Below, piece after piece: positions 10,892 to 22,823 of a stretch of DNA of 64,000 nucleotides. Position 1 is the stretch's first letter; every line of letters starts with the position of its first letter. The stretch is from Gnomoniopsis sp. IMI 355080 (Eukaryota; Ascomycota; Sordariomycetes; Diaporthales; Gnomoniaceae): NCBI GenBank assembly GCA_027946555.1, contig JAPEVC010000094.1:1-64000 (forward strand). Direction: 5' to 3'. Made by a program: the position numbers and the translations under genes. Under the pieces are notes generated by a model, which worked only from the letters and a program-made list of their open reading frames with translations, made no database searches and was not told the origin of the DNA.

Positions 10892-11767
10892 TCAGGATTC
10901 GCGTTCAAGCTTGCTGCACGCTTTGATCAAGCTCTCTGAAATCTTCCCAATATTTTCAAAGGCAAAAATACTAAAATGGTGGCCTGGCACGTCGACGATC
11001 TCCTCGAAAAAGTCCTTCCGATAATTGTTCCACCCTAATGATCGGTCATTTCGTACGAGGTCAACACGGCTTGTCGTGTCCGACTTATCGACGGGGACCC
11101 AGTCCGTTGCGCGGAGCAAGATTGTACGCGGACAGATGGCTTTGGTGCTCGTCGTCTCGTGTCTTTGTGTGCCACCGTTCGCGCCATTTTGTACAGCCCT
11201 TGGAAGCCCGCAGCCGTCTTTGCCCTGATCGTCGTCGTCATCCCAGCTGGGCATCTGATAGTCTCCGATTACTCTAACGGCGTCAGAGAAGCACCAAGTC
11301 ACGCGTTCTATTGTTTGCTGACTTGTTCTCTCTGAAAACTGGCCGTCGTAAGTGATCCCTCGCTTCCAGTCGTCGGCTTTGACGCTGCCAGGACAGATGC
11401 TGTCCACCATGACGATGCCAATCACATTGTACAATGGATCGTCAGCCAAAATTCGTGCCATTTCCAGGGACAGGATTCCGCCAAATGACCATCCGCCGAG
11501 TATGATGCTCCCACACGGTACTGTCTTGTGTATAAGACTGACATAGTACCGGGCTATCTCAGGTATGCCCCCTGCCCAGGGTTCTTGTGTGTAGTAGCGA
11601 GGGTTATGTATTTCGTATGTTGGCCGGCCGAGTGGATCCAGACAGTAGTATGAGAAGCAAGTACCTCCGCCGTCGTGAATCAGCACCAGGGGAACGTGTG
11701 AGATGTTCAGTGGGTCGGGGCCGTCTTCAGCCTCGTAGATAAGGCCTGGATTCTCATCTTCGGCCAT
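10892..11767 (-). CDS. Stand-alone thioesterase-domain alpha/beta hydrolase (type II-like)
   Basis: Probable thioesterase of the PKS/NRPS type II kind: frees acyl chains from a carrier protein or CoA. The 291-residue single exon starts at ATG 11767 (MAEDENPGLIYEAEDG). Visible parts are the oxyanion region VPLVLIHDGGGT, the nucleophile elbow GGWSFGG (Ser near residue 90), an acid candidate in RATDWVPVD and the catalytic His in VPGHHFSIF. Length fits a lone TE domain. No PKS, NRPS or carrier domain is in the window, so its substrate is unknown. An upstream mini-ORF (see 11778-11792) precedes the start. Confidence 0.8.
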   Translation of the reverse strand: MAEDENPGLIYEAEDGPDPLNISHVPLVLIHDGGGTCFSYYCLDPLGRPTYEIHNPRYYTQEPWAGGIPEIARYYVSLIHKTVPCGSIILGGWSFGGILSLEMARILADDPLYNVIGIVMVDSICPGSVKADDWKRGITYDGQFSERTSQQTIERVTWCFSDAVRVIGDYQMPSWDDDDDQGKDGCGLPRAVQNGANGGTQRHETTSTKAICPRTILLRATDWVPVDKSDTTSRVDLVRNDRSLGWNNYRKDFFEEIVDVPGHHFSIFAFENIGKISESLIKACSKLERES

Positions 11768-12696
11768 GACAGTAATCTTACCGGCCAATCATGCGACGAA
11801 GTTCACTCCGGGGTAAAATAATTTCCTGGGGCCAGTTTCCTGAAGTAATATCCCAAAGGAGGTGATTGTGGTGTTGTCCAGGTTTCTATGAGCAGCACAT
11901 GAACGCGAGCATACTATAGCCTTGTGAAGGGTTCGGACCCGATTGTTCTCACTGAGCTTGGCGTCGTCAGCGGGGAACCTTGAAGACTGGGCCGCCGAGA
12001 GCGAGTAGACTGAGGATTCAAGAAATCCAACACAAGTTTAGACCGGCTTTCGACAGTGTTGAGTTAAAAGTCTCAAGATGAGCCCGTGATTACTGCTGAC
12101 ACTTTGACTTGCAAAGCGATTATCGGAGCCACGGTGGTGGAGACGGGACGTCGCCGCCAGCTGGCGAAGTATTCTCTCAGTTGGCCGCCATCTGCGTGGC
12201 TGTTCACCTATGGTCGTGCCAGTATGTTGCTCAACAATATATTAAATTTTTAAGGGGCGTTCTGATATGCCTTTGCAGCACTGTCTGGCATAGATATCGG
12301 GATTTCCGAGCACAGCTCGAGGCTTGACCAACGGCAAAATCGTTTTACGGGTACGGCTTTCAGGAATATTTGACGAAGACGCTAATCAAAAGGCAACGAG
12401 GAATAGGAGTTTTCTCGACTTGTACAGCAATTCTGTATTATGCTTCCCCAGGTTAAGAATAGCCTTTAAAGGATTTGGTAAGGAGCCGCGATTCCACGTC
12501 GTTGGAGTTGTTGAATTCCGTGTGTCAAAACTGTATGGGACATCGGGGCGAGGGCAAAAGTCCGGTTTGATACCTCTTCACACCAACGGTACAAAGATAA
12601 CCTTGGAAATGCCATCAAAAGACGCATTGACTGTCTCAATCCGTACATACCTTATGACAGAGACTAGTCTCTCATAGTACTCGGTCCTGCAGACGA
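11768..12696. other. Intergenic region, 929 bases
   Basis: 5' flank of the thioesterase and 3' flank of the next hydrolase. A plus-strand open frame (12324-12677) has no recognisable family and is not called. Confidence 0.5.
11778..11792 (-). promoter_or_regulatory. Upstream mini-ORF (MIGR-stop) before the thioesterase
   Basis: An ATG at 11792 opens a four-codon frame that stops with TAA at 11778-11780, ten bases before the main ATG at 11767. If it is inside the transcript, ribosomes would have to leak past or reinitiate. Transcript start is unknown. Confidence 0.35.
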
Positions 12697-13644
12697 CTAA
12701 TGGGCCACTGGCCGGGTATTGTCTCTTCCAAGTGCCGACTGTAAGAAAGCCGCAACTTCAGCCTTCATGTTGCTGGAGATTTCGTGTCCAACGCCAGGAT
12801 AAGTCTTCCTTTCAACGGAGCCCATGCCCAGACTAGACAAAAAATCTTGTGCCTTCTGACTCTGCTCGGGCATGACTTTAGCATCGTTCAAGCCATGACA
12901 GAACATGATCGGTGTAGAGCCAAGATCGCCGTGCCAGCCTGAGCTCATTCTTCGAGGCAAACCAATCTCCTCTCGTAGCCACTCTAGTACTACTTGGACA
13001 GCGTCTATGCCTCCATCGGCCTCGTCGTCTCCCCGAGAAGGCGGTCGTTCAAATGGGTCGAAACAGTCCCCGTTCCGCTCTACTCCGCCCAAACTGCACG
13101 GAGTGTCAGCGCCGACGCCACTGTTACGCTGGAGAAATTCAGCCATTTGGCTCATATAAGGCAGCCACGCACACATGGCCACGATACCCCCCAGCCTCTG
13201 CTCTTCGTCCCACAACAATGCGGCGACGAGGCTCGCGGCAGCGCCCTGACTGAACCCTCCCAGAAACACGTTCTGAGCATCATCGACGCGACGGGCCTCT
13301 TCGCCGATAATAGCATGGAGCAAAGCCACTGTTTCGCCCAGGCCGCTCGTCTGAAGCCCTTCGTCGTACCTTGGATGAACAACATCTGTTGATTGTAGGT
13401 CGGCGCTGAGGTGCCAGTCGTCAAACCATTGCCTGGTCATGCTTTTCTTGTACACTGTGGCGCGTTGCTTTGGGGCCCACGGGAAGATGAGCTTGGTGTG
13501 TGGGAGGACTTGTTGCAAGAAAGCCATCTCGTCCGCAAAGACATTAGCTTTCCTGCCACGTCCGTGAAGGAGGATGATGGTGCTTTTGTGAATGCCAGAT
13601 GGGGCAAAGACTATGGGTTCTGGCGGATATCTTTCAGCGGACAT
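12697..13644 (-). CDS. Acyl-protein thioesterase / carboxylesterase-like alpha/beta hydrolase
   Basis: Phospholipase/carboxylesterase family (lysophospholipase/APT type), 315 residues in one exon from ATG 13644 (MSAERYPPEPIVF). The family signature is clear: TIILLHGRGRKANVF at the oxyanion strand, the nucleophile elbow FLGGFSQGAAASL, the acid region MFCHGLNDAKVMPEQ and the catalytic His in YPGVGHEIS. An insertion between the Ser and Asp blocks (GVERNGDCFDPFERPPSRGD) is longer than in compact APT1-like enzymes (about 230 residues). No signal peptide. It lies 0.9 kb upstream of the lone thioesterase, on the same strand, but they are separately promoted as far as can be seen. Confidence 0.85.
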   Translation of the reverse strand: MSAERYPPEPIVFAPSGIHKSTIILLHGRGRKANVFADEMAFLQQVLPHTKLIFPWAPKQRATVYKKSMTRQWFDDWHLSADLQSTDVVHPRYDEGLQTSGLGETVALLHAIIGEEARRVDDAQNVFLGGFSQGAAASLVAALLWDEEQRLGGIVAMCAWLPYMSQMAEFLQRNSGVGADTPCSLGGVERNGDCFDPFERPPSRGDDEADGGIDAVQVVLEWLREEIGLPRRMSSGWHGDLGSTPIMFCHGLNDAKVMPEQSQKAQDFLSSLGMGSVERKTYPGVGHEISSNMKAEVAAFLQSALGRDNTRPVAH

Positions 13645-14353
13645 CCTTGATGCCAATGATCCTCTCGAAACCTAGGCACTCAGGGTATTGGGTTTCCTGT
13701 TGAACCTGACGAAAAGACGACCAATAAAAGGGTAGGAGCTGTCAGATGTGGCCCTAAGGCGGTTGACACAAGCAGAAGCGAGACGATGTGTAACCAAGCA
13801 ACGTCTTATCGCTCCTGTTCTATTGTTGCCCAAGCTCGAGTGTCCAACATTTTCCACCTCAGGTACACAGAAGTGGGGAGGTGCAGCGGAACTGAACCAG
13901 ATGCTTTGCTCAGAAGTTCAACTCATCTTCCTTCAAAAAACATCACAGCCGCACCCAGGAGACCGATGAGCGTCTAAAGAGTATTATTGACTTTTCAGAA
14001 TGAGTGAATCCATGAGCAATCACAATATGAATGAGTCAAATGTTTTCGAGGCCGAATAGAGAGGTCCAGGTTGTCCGGCCCGGTTGAAGAGCAGCTTAGA
14101 TCCGGCGGAAAATGCGGGTTCTCGGAGCCGTGGCCGGTGATTGTGGGCCAATCAGTGGACAAGGTAGCCCCACGCCGAATAGCCGGCTCGGAGGTTGTCG
14201 TCACATGGAAGCTTGCGGCCCGTCTCAGAGCTCCAGTGACGCGGACGATCCTCTCCTTCCAATTTACATCAATTCCCTCGAGTGCATCGTTCAACCAAGC
14301 TGCAACTTCACCCAACTCCATGTAGGCGCGACTGAGCGAGCTTCTGGAACATC
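13645..14353. other. Divergent intergenic region, 709 bases
   Basis: Shared upstream region of the APT-like hydrolase (minus) and RNase T2 (plus). No gene seen. Confidence 0.5.
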
Positions 14354-15332
14354 ATGGCCCCATCACTGCGCTCTGTGCTGGCCTCCGTCGGCAACTTCCT
14401 CGCGCAGATACCCTTTCTGCAAGACCTCCCGAATTCCCTCGCACCGCACCTCGACTCAGGCCTGCAGGGCGTCGGTGAGACCCTCGCCCGCCCCACAAGC
14501 GCCGTCACGTCCTACGAGCCCCTCAGCGGCGCACCTTCATGTCCCATCGACGGGCCTATCAGCTGCCTGGACAGTAAACCCGAGTCGTCGTCTTGCTGTT
14601 TTGTGTCGCCCGGCGGCCGCATATTGTTGACGCAGTTCTGGGATCGTGAGGTGCATGTTGGTGGCGCCGAGGAAGACTGGACTCTGCATGGGCTGTGGTG
14701 AGTTTGAACATGTAGACCACTTTTTTTGGATGACTATATGCTGATTGATATTCTCCCGCAGGCCCGATCTGTGCGATGGCAGTTACAAAACCTACTGCGG
14801 TATGACGCCTCGCTTCAACAACATCACCGACATTCTAAAATCCTACAATCAATCCGAACTGCTCGATTTTATGAACCGTTATTGGGTCGCCTCGTACGGC
14901 GGCAACGCCAATTTATGGATGCACGAGTACAACAAGCACGCCTCCTGCATCAATACCCTCAACAAGGACTGCTACGGCGACTCATACGCTCCTGGCCAGG
15001 AAGTCGTCGACTACTTCACGCGCGCGACCGGACTCTTCAAGATGCTCGACACGTACACTGCGCTCAGTCTCAAGGGCATCGAGCCAGATGCGCGGACGCA
15101 CTACCCGCTTGAGGACGTTCGGGCCATCTTGGAGCAATTCAGCGGTGGCAAGGTGGTGCTAAGGTGCGGCGGCAAGAAAAGAGACGAGCTCCACGAAGCC
15201 TGGTATGTGTATTTCGTCCAGGGCAGCTTGCAAAGCGGGAACTTTGTACCTGCTCAGGATTATGGTGCGCATGGGGACGCGAACAATTGTGTACCGTGGG
15301 TCAGATATCTACCCAAGAAGCAAAAGAGGTGA
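14354..15332 (+). CDS. Ribonuclease T2 family enzyme
   Basis: Cleaves single-stranded RNA via a 2',3'-cyclic phosphate, usually secreted or vacuolar. Exons 14354-14697 and 14762-15332 give 304 residues; the intron 14698-14761 (GTGAGT...CGCAG) splits the codon for Trp in the first active-site box. Active-site box CAS I reads WTLHGLWPDLCDG and CAS II reads NLWMHEYNKHASC, so both catalytic His and the Glu/Lys are kept; CAS II has HASC where most members have HGTC. Cys are placed as in the family (CPIDG, SCCFVSPGG). The N-terminus (MAPSLRSVLASVGNFLAQIPFL) is a weak signal-like stretch. The end is basic (YLPKKQKR). Confidence 0.92.
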
Positions 15333-18300
15333 CCAGGTTCACTCGATGGGTGTGCAACATGGGTTCCATGGATTGGTGTTTGGCGCGTTGGACGACTTTT
15401 CAGACAATCACTTTGAATGGTTGGGTATGCTTTTATTTTCTTGGCGTTAGATGGGTTACCAGCAGGGCATGGAAGCCAGGTATGGATGGCAGTTGGCAAT
15501 GCGATACAGTTCATCTTGTCTATTTTCATTTTGTCCAATGTGGATGCATCAGCTTCTCAAGCCATTGCCCTTCTCCAGAAGGTCACGAGCCCATATCTGC
15601 CTGCGGCCGGTCTGCCAGGGAAGATGTCCACTCTTTTCGGTCTCCCACCGAGCCCGGGGAAGGTGGGCGCCTGGCATTGCGAACCCACCCCCGGATTTTC
15701 TTAGGAGCCGTAGAGCGCCGTGCGAGCAAGTAATGACCTGGCGGAACTTGTCCGGCCTCTGGGAGCGCATGCGGCCAGGGACTCGTCCTCAACCGGACAG
15801 GTTGCTCCGCATATAGCAGTGACCGTCGTGCATTTGCATTGCTCCAGCTAGCTTACATTCGCAAGCGGCCGACCGGACGAAACAGGTGGCGGTTACGATC
15901 TAGGTCACAAATCTGGATGTGGTCTCCAAGGGGGAGGAGAGAGAGAGAGCAAGAGCGGTGTTGATTGCAGTGCGGTAAATTGTTGGTATGGGGCCATGGT
16001 CAAAACCCGGCAACTTGTAATTCAGGGTCTGAGACGCTCGACAGAGACATTGTCTCCCATGCCTTGAGCTGGACCATGGCAAGATGACCTTCAATTCAGG
16101 GTCTGAGACTTGAAGAAACAGAGACATGTCTACCCACTGGACTCACGATGTCCAATGCTGATCTCCCTTGGCACTCCCTCAACACGGCTCAGCCCGCAGT
16201 TCCGCGAGACTAATCATTGGGACGAGGAAAAGAAAGGGTCGTCTCTGGGTTTGCTCTACATATCTTCAGAGCATGAACGGGTATCGAGGATCCAATACCC
16301 GCGGACCAAATGCCGCGTGCGAGAATCCTGGGTTTCGCTGAACTTTACGGGAGAAAATCACCCGTGCGATCCCAGATCATCACTGTGTATCTTGTAAAGA
16401 AGGCTCTCTTTCTGCAATTTTCGATCTTTTAGCCTAGCATGGTCAAAATGGCTCTCCAACTCATGTAGCCTTTTTTCGAGAGCAGTAACAGGTTCAAGAT
16501 CCTGTGGAGTTGTAATCATGATAGGGCTGAACGAGGCCTTGTCTTTTTTTCACGTTCGCTGACTCGACAGGTGTAATAAAACACAAATTGCTCGTTTGCA
16601 CAACATCTTGAGTGTTCGCATGTTAAAATTAGCTGAATCGGGAGATCAACTCCGCGTATCTGAGACCATTGCTGAATGAGGTTGCACAGGCATGTAGGTT
16701 CTAATTCCGCGCGGTGCTGAGCCGTTGTGAAGATGAGATGACAGGGCATGGCATTCTTAGGTTGCATCCCCCCATGAATCAGCGGCGGTACAGCTAAGAC
16801 AGGTGCAGGCAGGCAGGCAGACCAGGGGTAAATTGCAAAGTGGTAGAATGGCACACTGCCGCTCTTGGTCACCGAGCGAGAAAGCCGCGAATGTTTCGCC
16901 TTTACGTGAGGTTGCATACCAAACAAATCTACCTGGACAAATTTAGAGTAAGATGTTTCCGTCAGAAAGCTGCAATTGCCACTAGCAGACGGACGTGCGC
17001 ATTCTTTTTTCCGGTGTTATCTACCGAAGAAAAAGCGAAACACGGGCTAATGAAGATGCAATTGGATTTTCAGACCTTGTCGTTAACCACGAGGACGTGG
17101 CCCCATGACGTTGATTGAAGCAAATTTTGAAAACATCTAGGAGAATATGTCGTGGATTGGCCCGCTGATGAGCAGAACCTGTTCCTAGATCTGGCTGAGT
17201 AATGTGTGCCTTTGCCGACGCAAGTCTTGGGTACCTGCCTACTCTATACCAACCCCACGGTAAATCGCTTTTCCATCGGCATTTGGTTTTTAACTAGTAG
17301 ATGGCAAAATGACGCTGGGCTTTCGCAGCGGTCATCCCTCCCGCGCGCCAACCACGCACTAGTGTGTGGCATGGCAGCTGGCAGCGCATACTCATCAATC
17401 TCACCAGCTCTGATTGCGGCAAGTTAAGTACTATGGTACTGTGCCTGAGTAGCTTAGATACAGCACGTTACCTACCTAGCCTCGCGGGCGATGGGGGCGC
17501 AGTAAGTACTCTGTAGCGAGAGAGCGAGCCGCGACTACCGCAGGGTTAGAAGGTTTGGAACGCTAATGGAAGGTTTGTTGTTCAAGGGGGATCGCTGCCT
17601 AGTGTCGCACTCATCGCCCTTCACGGATCTGTCAGTGATCGGTAAGTTTTGGCAGACGGTGTGCCGGGTGCCCCAGAGCCTTTTGGGTATCGACCAACGT
17701 CGCATTGACGGGCGGCTCAATGTTTGATCAGGGCATTCCGAGATTACGGGGGCTCAGGTGGCCCTGAGTGCAGCATCGTATAAGCAACAAAGAGAAATGG
17801 ATGAGAGCCCGAGAGCTGAAGTCCGGGTATTCGGTCTGAAAGACGTTTACAGCAATGAAAGCTTACGATTGAGTGTGACCTCCTTACTCCGATGTCTGAC
17901 GCGTAGCATGAACAAGATACAAGAAATTTGTACTAGTTAAGTTTGTCAGGAGCCTTGGTAAACATATATCCTGGTGCTATAGACATGTACATGGTTGGCA
18001 GAGCTGGCAGAACATCGGCAATGACTAGGAGAATTTTAACGATTTCATGGGTCGATCCGTGTCGTAGGCTGATTTCGCAACGCCTAGTCACCGGCGACCA
18101 CCGCTGAGTTCTCAGCCCTAAGCAAGCCCGGAAATAGATGCTATAGGTCGCCAATTTTGGGGAACCACAGCAGTGAGCGGGCTGGGCGATCTGTGTTACC
18201 GTCGAGCTTCAGCTCGCGATGGTCGGTGAAGGTGGAGTGTGGAATGAATGTACATTAGTACATAATGAACCGCACGGACCGAAAGTCGAGGGAACAAAGC

Positions 18301-20581
18301 TGATGATCGAAATGTACGTCCTGCAAGTGATGCCTCGGAAGCGATGAAGGGCGCTCGCGTCTCTAGTACTAGTGCAGGTGGCAGAGCGCGCAGTGACGGC
18401 TCTCCCGGATCACATGCGTTTTGGTGGTGGTGAGAGGTTGTGACTGGATATGAACCCATGGGGAAATGACAGTCACGAGATTGGTGACAGACGTCGACAG
18501 GGCTGTGTGGGTTGATGAAAGACACGGCTTACGTTGGCTGAAAAAGGCCTGGCAGTACGGAGTACTTGTACATAATAGGGCCGGGGAGAGCATACTGTAT
18601 TGGGAAGTCGGACCCGGACAAGAGGCTAACCAAGTCCAAGTGTCTCAGCCCCTATTTTCTATGTTCTACAGACTTGACGGTGATAGTGCTTCCCCCACAC
18701 CCTCGGCTGACTGGCTGTGGCAGCGCTGAATATAACGTTACAATCGGATGAGGACAATGCAAGATGCAGGCAACATGGTGATCACAGGAACAGGTGCCAC
18801 AAGGTACGTGCGTACATTTGTATGTACGAGGACACATACACAGTTAGTCTCAGTTGCCGTTCAGGTCCATCCAGTTAATGAGAACATTTTAATAGGGTAT
18901 TTCGATTTGCATGAACTGCATCATCTAGTCATGAAAGGATAGTCGCGGCTTCACCTAAACAGTAGAAGTTCCTTACCCTAGACGGTTGCTTCCGGCACAT
19001 TCAGGAAGCGAACTTTCCTGGTAATGGAAGTCTCCCCGACCCGGGTCGTCGGTTTACAGCAGACGGTCGGCCAGGCGCTGTGGTACAAGTCTACCCATGA
19101 TATGTAACGACCAAGACAAGTGAACTTCGGTGCGCATTCAGTCCCAAATGACTGCAATCACTACATAGTACGAGTACCGTACTCGATGCATCGGCAGCTG
19201 ATGTCCCTGTTTTCAGCATTTTCACCGGCACTGGCTGTATGTTGATCGTCGGCTGTCGGCCGCTGTTTCTCGTCGTCGCATCAGAGCAGAGCCTCTCTCG
19301 GTTCCGTGTCGACACGAATCAAGCACTCATCATCCGACAGTTCACTCCCGTAAGCGACTTCGTCAACAAACCAATTGACAGATCGAGACTCATATCGTGG
19401 CCGGAAACACCCATTGTACCGCATGGTCAAGTGGTCCTCCGCCACGTTCAGGCTTGTTTCTAGCATGGGAGGAAAATATAAATAGGATTAAAAGAGAATG
19501 CTATCTACATAGCAGTAGAACCCTCTCAACCAAGTATTGAACAGTTCCCGCTATTCGTATTCCGGGCTGCATACCATCATAGTAGTAGTGGTTTGCTGTT
19601 GCGTCGTTATTTTGATTGGGAAGTGTGCAGATCGACCGCTTTACTACCACAGTGGCCAGCTCTAAATCTTAGCGAGCCCTGGACACGTCCTACCAGAGAC
19701 CCGGGACGTCTCCAGCGACCTGGATCCCTCCGCATTTCCGTAACATGGGGGACCCCTACATAGCGCAAGATACCCCTGTCCCCCGGCTCCTTCCCTCTTC
19801 CCTTCCTCCCTCTCCGCCGCTGTTCCTCCTCTCTCCTGCCTGGAGGTGTGGTATTGATCCAGGGTCTGTGTGTGGTGGCCGGGTCGATGGGTTGCTTCCT
19901 CATTAGCCCGTGGTTGCCCACTCTTCCTTTTACTTGGCAGTCGCCGGACTCGACTTCTACTACACCTTCCCCCATTTACCGTCTTTCGCCTCTTTAGCCA
20001 ATTTAACGCCTTTCTTTGTCCTTTGCCTCTACATAACCCCCCCGTGTTTGGGCTTTACAAGTCTTCTAGATACCCTCAATTCCATTTCCTTCTGACTCTT
20101 CAAGTCCTGCCGTGCGCACGCGACACCATCCCAGCTACCCCAGAAAGGCGAAAAGTAAAAAAAAAGAGGCTGCATTCCTACTACAATTTCCCCGGATTCG
20201 GATCTTGTCCTTTTCCCCGCGATTTTCCACCCACCGCTCTGCCAACGGCCCGATTAGCATCCTCGATCCAGACAACCATCACAGCACACTCTATTACTGC
20301 ATGAGACACCAACTGTGCTTGAACACCGTTCAAGTGGCTACTCGCTTTGCCTGAGCGCCGTGTCCTCTGCCTTTAGATCGCTGGCACAGATTCCAACAAC
20401 ATCGCTCGATTTTCAACCATTTCGGAAATTGCAAGTGGTGGATGTGGGCAGTCTTACAGTTTCGTGTCTGAAAGGGCGACGGCCGGCGAATTTCATCTTC
20501 AGAGAGCACGTCCTGTGAGACACTCGCAGTCTTGCATTCCTCGTCACCGACCAACGTCTGTCTACCACTCATTCATTCACC
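15333..20581. other. 5.2-kb stretch without a supported gene
   Basis: All open frames here are short and show no family. Points of note: a diverged tandem duplication near 15992-16139, and a pyrimidine-rich 19.8-20.5 kb part that probably holds the leader of the following regulator gene. tRNA and 5S patterns were looked for and not found. Confidence 0.5.
15992..16139. repeat. Diverged ~74-bp tandem duplication
   Basis: The 17-base string AATTCAGGGTCTGAGAC occurs at 16019-16035 and 16093-16109, and ACAGAGACAT at 16041-16050 and 16118-16127. CCATGG lies before each copy. Offset is 74-77 bases, so two neighbouring diverged copies are inferred. No gene overlaps. Confidence 0.7.
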
Positions 20582-22823
20582 ATGACCACCGCCGTGAAAA
20601 GGGCATGTGACGCCTGTCATCGTCGCAAGGTGAAGTGCGATGGCACCAGTCCTTGCCGGAATTGCAATACCGCCACCCTCAACTGCACCTATAATGCGGT
20701 TCCTCAGAAGAAAGGTCCAAAAGGCTCTCGCGCCAAGGTCATCAGCGCCCTGCGCGAGGATCAGAAACTCCAGTCTCTCTCTGCTCAAGTTCAGAGTCGC
20801 ATGAATGGAATTGCTGGCCCACAACCACCCAATCCGTCGCTGGCTCCCGTTCCAGGGCTTCTTACCAGTGATCTGGTCCGGGAATCTCTGGACTTTTTCT
20901 TCGCCAACATGTACCCTCAAATACCGATCATTAGCCGCCAACGCTTGGAGCAGCAACTTGCGTTTTTGGATCAGAGCCCAGACACATATTGCTTGCTCAC
21001 CTCATTAAGCGCCTTCACAATGCTTCAACCCGGAATGGGCATTCCAGGGGGCGACCCATACGGCCTTGACAGCATGCCTGGCGCCAACATTCTCTCCTGC
21101 ACCGTGTTACTGGAGGAGACCATTCGAGTTCGAAAAGGATTCGACTATATCGAGCCACCGTCATTCAACACCCTGTGCACGAGCTACTTCCTGTTTGCCT
21201 GCCACTACGCCATGGACATGCACGACAAGGCATGGTTCCACCTGCGCGAAGCAGCCACCATGATTCACATGATTGGGATGAATAGGGAAGAAGTCTATGC
21301 TCAGTTGGATCCAGTAGAGTCCGCCTGCAGGAGGCGACTGTATTGGTTGATTTTTGTTGCCGAAAGGTACGCAAGTCTCGAAATCTACCTCGACTCAAAC
21401 ACACACTAACACAGCCAATAGAGCATACGCCCTGCAGCGCAACAGGCCATTGACGCTTCAGGCCACCATCAACCCGCCCACGCCTGCCGATGACCCCACG
21501 GATCCCTATGCTCAGCATTTAAATAACTTTTCGTCCCTCGTGAACCTATTCCGGCCCTTCGACGATGCTTTCCTGGCCACGTGGAACAAAATCCGCAACA
21601 ATTGGCCAAGCGCTCATCTAGACTCGTTAAAGAAGCAGATGGAAGCCATAATGCCCTCATTTCTGAGTTATGGTGACTCTCAGCTTGGAGATCTTGGGGC
21701 AAACCGCCAGTGGATCGAAACCTTGACATGGCACCTACGGATGAATAACGGCAACGTTAACATGAATGGCGATGAATCTCTCGTCTACCAGCAATACGCT
21801 GCCAATCTAACATCCAGCTTGTCCTCAGTAGCATCATCATTACAGGGGAGCCCAGATATGACAGCCACGTCGCTGGTATGTATTCAATTTGCCAATCCTA
21901 TGCATAGTCGCTAACGCCTGCTTTAGTTGTTAACAATTTTTGATGTTGCTCGCAATTTGGCCGAGGCTCTGGCCCTTCACCCAGCCTCGCGTGATCCCTT
22001 CACCCGGGGCCCGCGTGAGCAATTGACTCCGCTACTGAACATACTCTCATTGCTTCGAAATGGTGATCACCGTTTCATGCCTCTCTTGCTCAACATGGCA
22101 CATGAGGTGCTACCGAAACTCATCAACCCAATGCTGCAAAATGTGCCTGATAGTGTGGCCATGAATGCCTGCAATGTCGACATTTTTGACGGGTTCGGAA
22201 ACGGCGGGATGGCCCAGCCGTCTGCGATGATGGACACTTACGAGAAGAAGTATACACCGCCGGAGTCCAACAGCTCGCAAGGAGGTGGCTCCGCATCAGG
22301 CAACGACATGCACTCGCCTTTCGTGAGCTCACCGATGTCACCTGTGGTGGAGGTGGCACATGGAATGCCGAACAATTATAACCCCATATCAGAAGCCATG
22401 ATGAACCAAATGGGACAGCCAACAGCAATGCCACAAGTTCCCAACTCGAACCCTTCACCAACATCACATCTACATACGCCAATATCACCTATGCCAACGC
22501 TTATGCAAAATGGCATCAACGCCCCTATAGAACAACAGCAGTCGAACCTTGCACAGAATTTCGGACAGCATTTCAATCAAAGCCTCCCCTTCATAAGTGG
22601 GATGGGTGGTCAGAGCATGAACATGAATGGGAACAACATGATGCCCAGACAAATGCCAAACCGCGCCAACAGCTTCGCGTTGAACCCGAATCCTCAACTT
22701 CGGACAATTGGAGATTTCCAGGCACTCCAGAGGGCAAACTCGGAAATGAGCACGATGGGCTCGATGGGCATGAACAACGGTTTGCAGGCCGGATCGGACA
22801 TGGACTTCGCCGGACTGCGATAG
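20582..22823 (+). CDS. Zn2Cys6 transcription factor with fungal_trans domain
   Basis: DNA-binding regulator of 711 residues. Exons are 20582-21366, 21422-21875 and 21927-22823; introns 21367-21421 (GTACGC, branch CACTAAC, ATAG) and 21876-21926 (GTATGT, branch GCTAAC, TTTAG) join in phase (AERAYALQRNRPL and TSLLLTIFDVARN). The zinc cluster is at residues 9-35, C-x2-C-x6-C-x5-C-x2-C-x6-C, followed by a KKGPKGSRAK basic linker. The middle region (PQIPIISRQRLEQQ, AWFHLREAATMIHMIGM, RRRLYWLIFVAERAYALQR) is the fungal-specific TF homology domain. The last ~200 residues are Met/Asn/Gln/Pro-rich, like an activation region. The linker and RRRLYWL block recall sugar-utilisation regulators (AmyR/COL-26-like), but I cannot confirm the orthologue. 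Confidence 0.9.

Noticed and set aside
10603..10908. Minus-strand frame after the thioesterase, considered as a C-terminal extension
   Set aside because: The thioesterase is complete with its His motif and the extra frame needs an unsupported splice.
12324..12677. Plus-strand 117-codon frame between two hydrolases
   Set aside because: No recognisable domain and no clear promoter or splice support.
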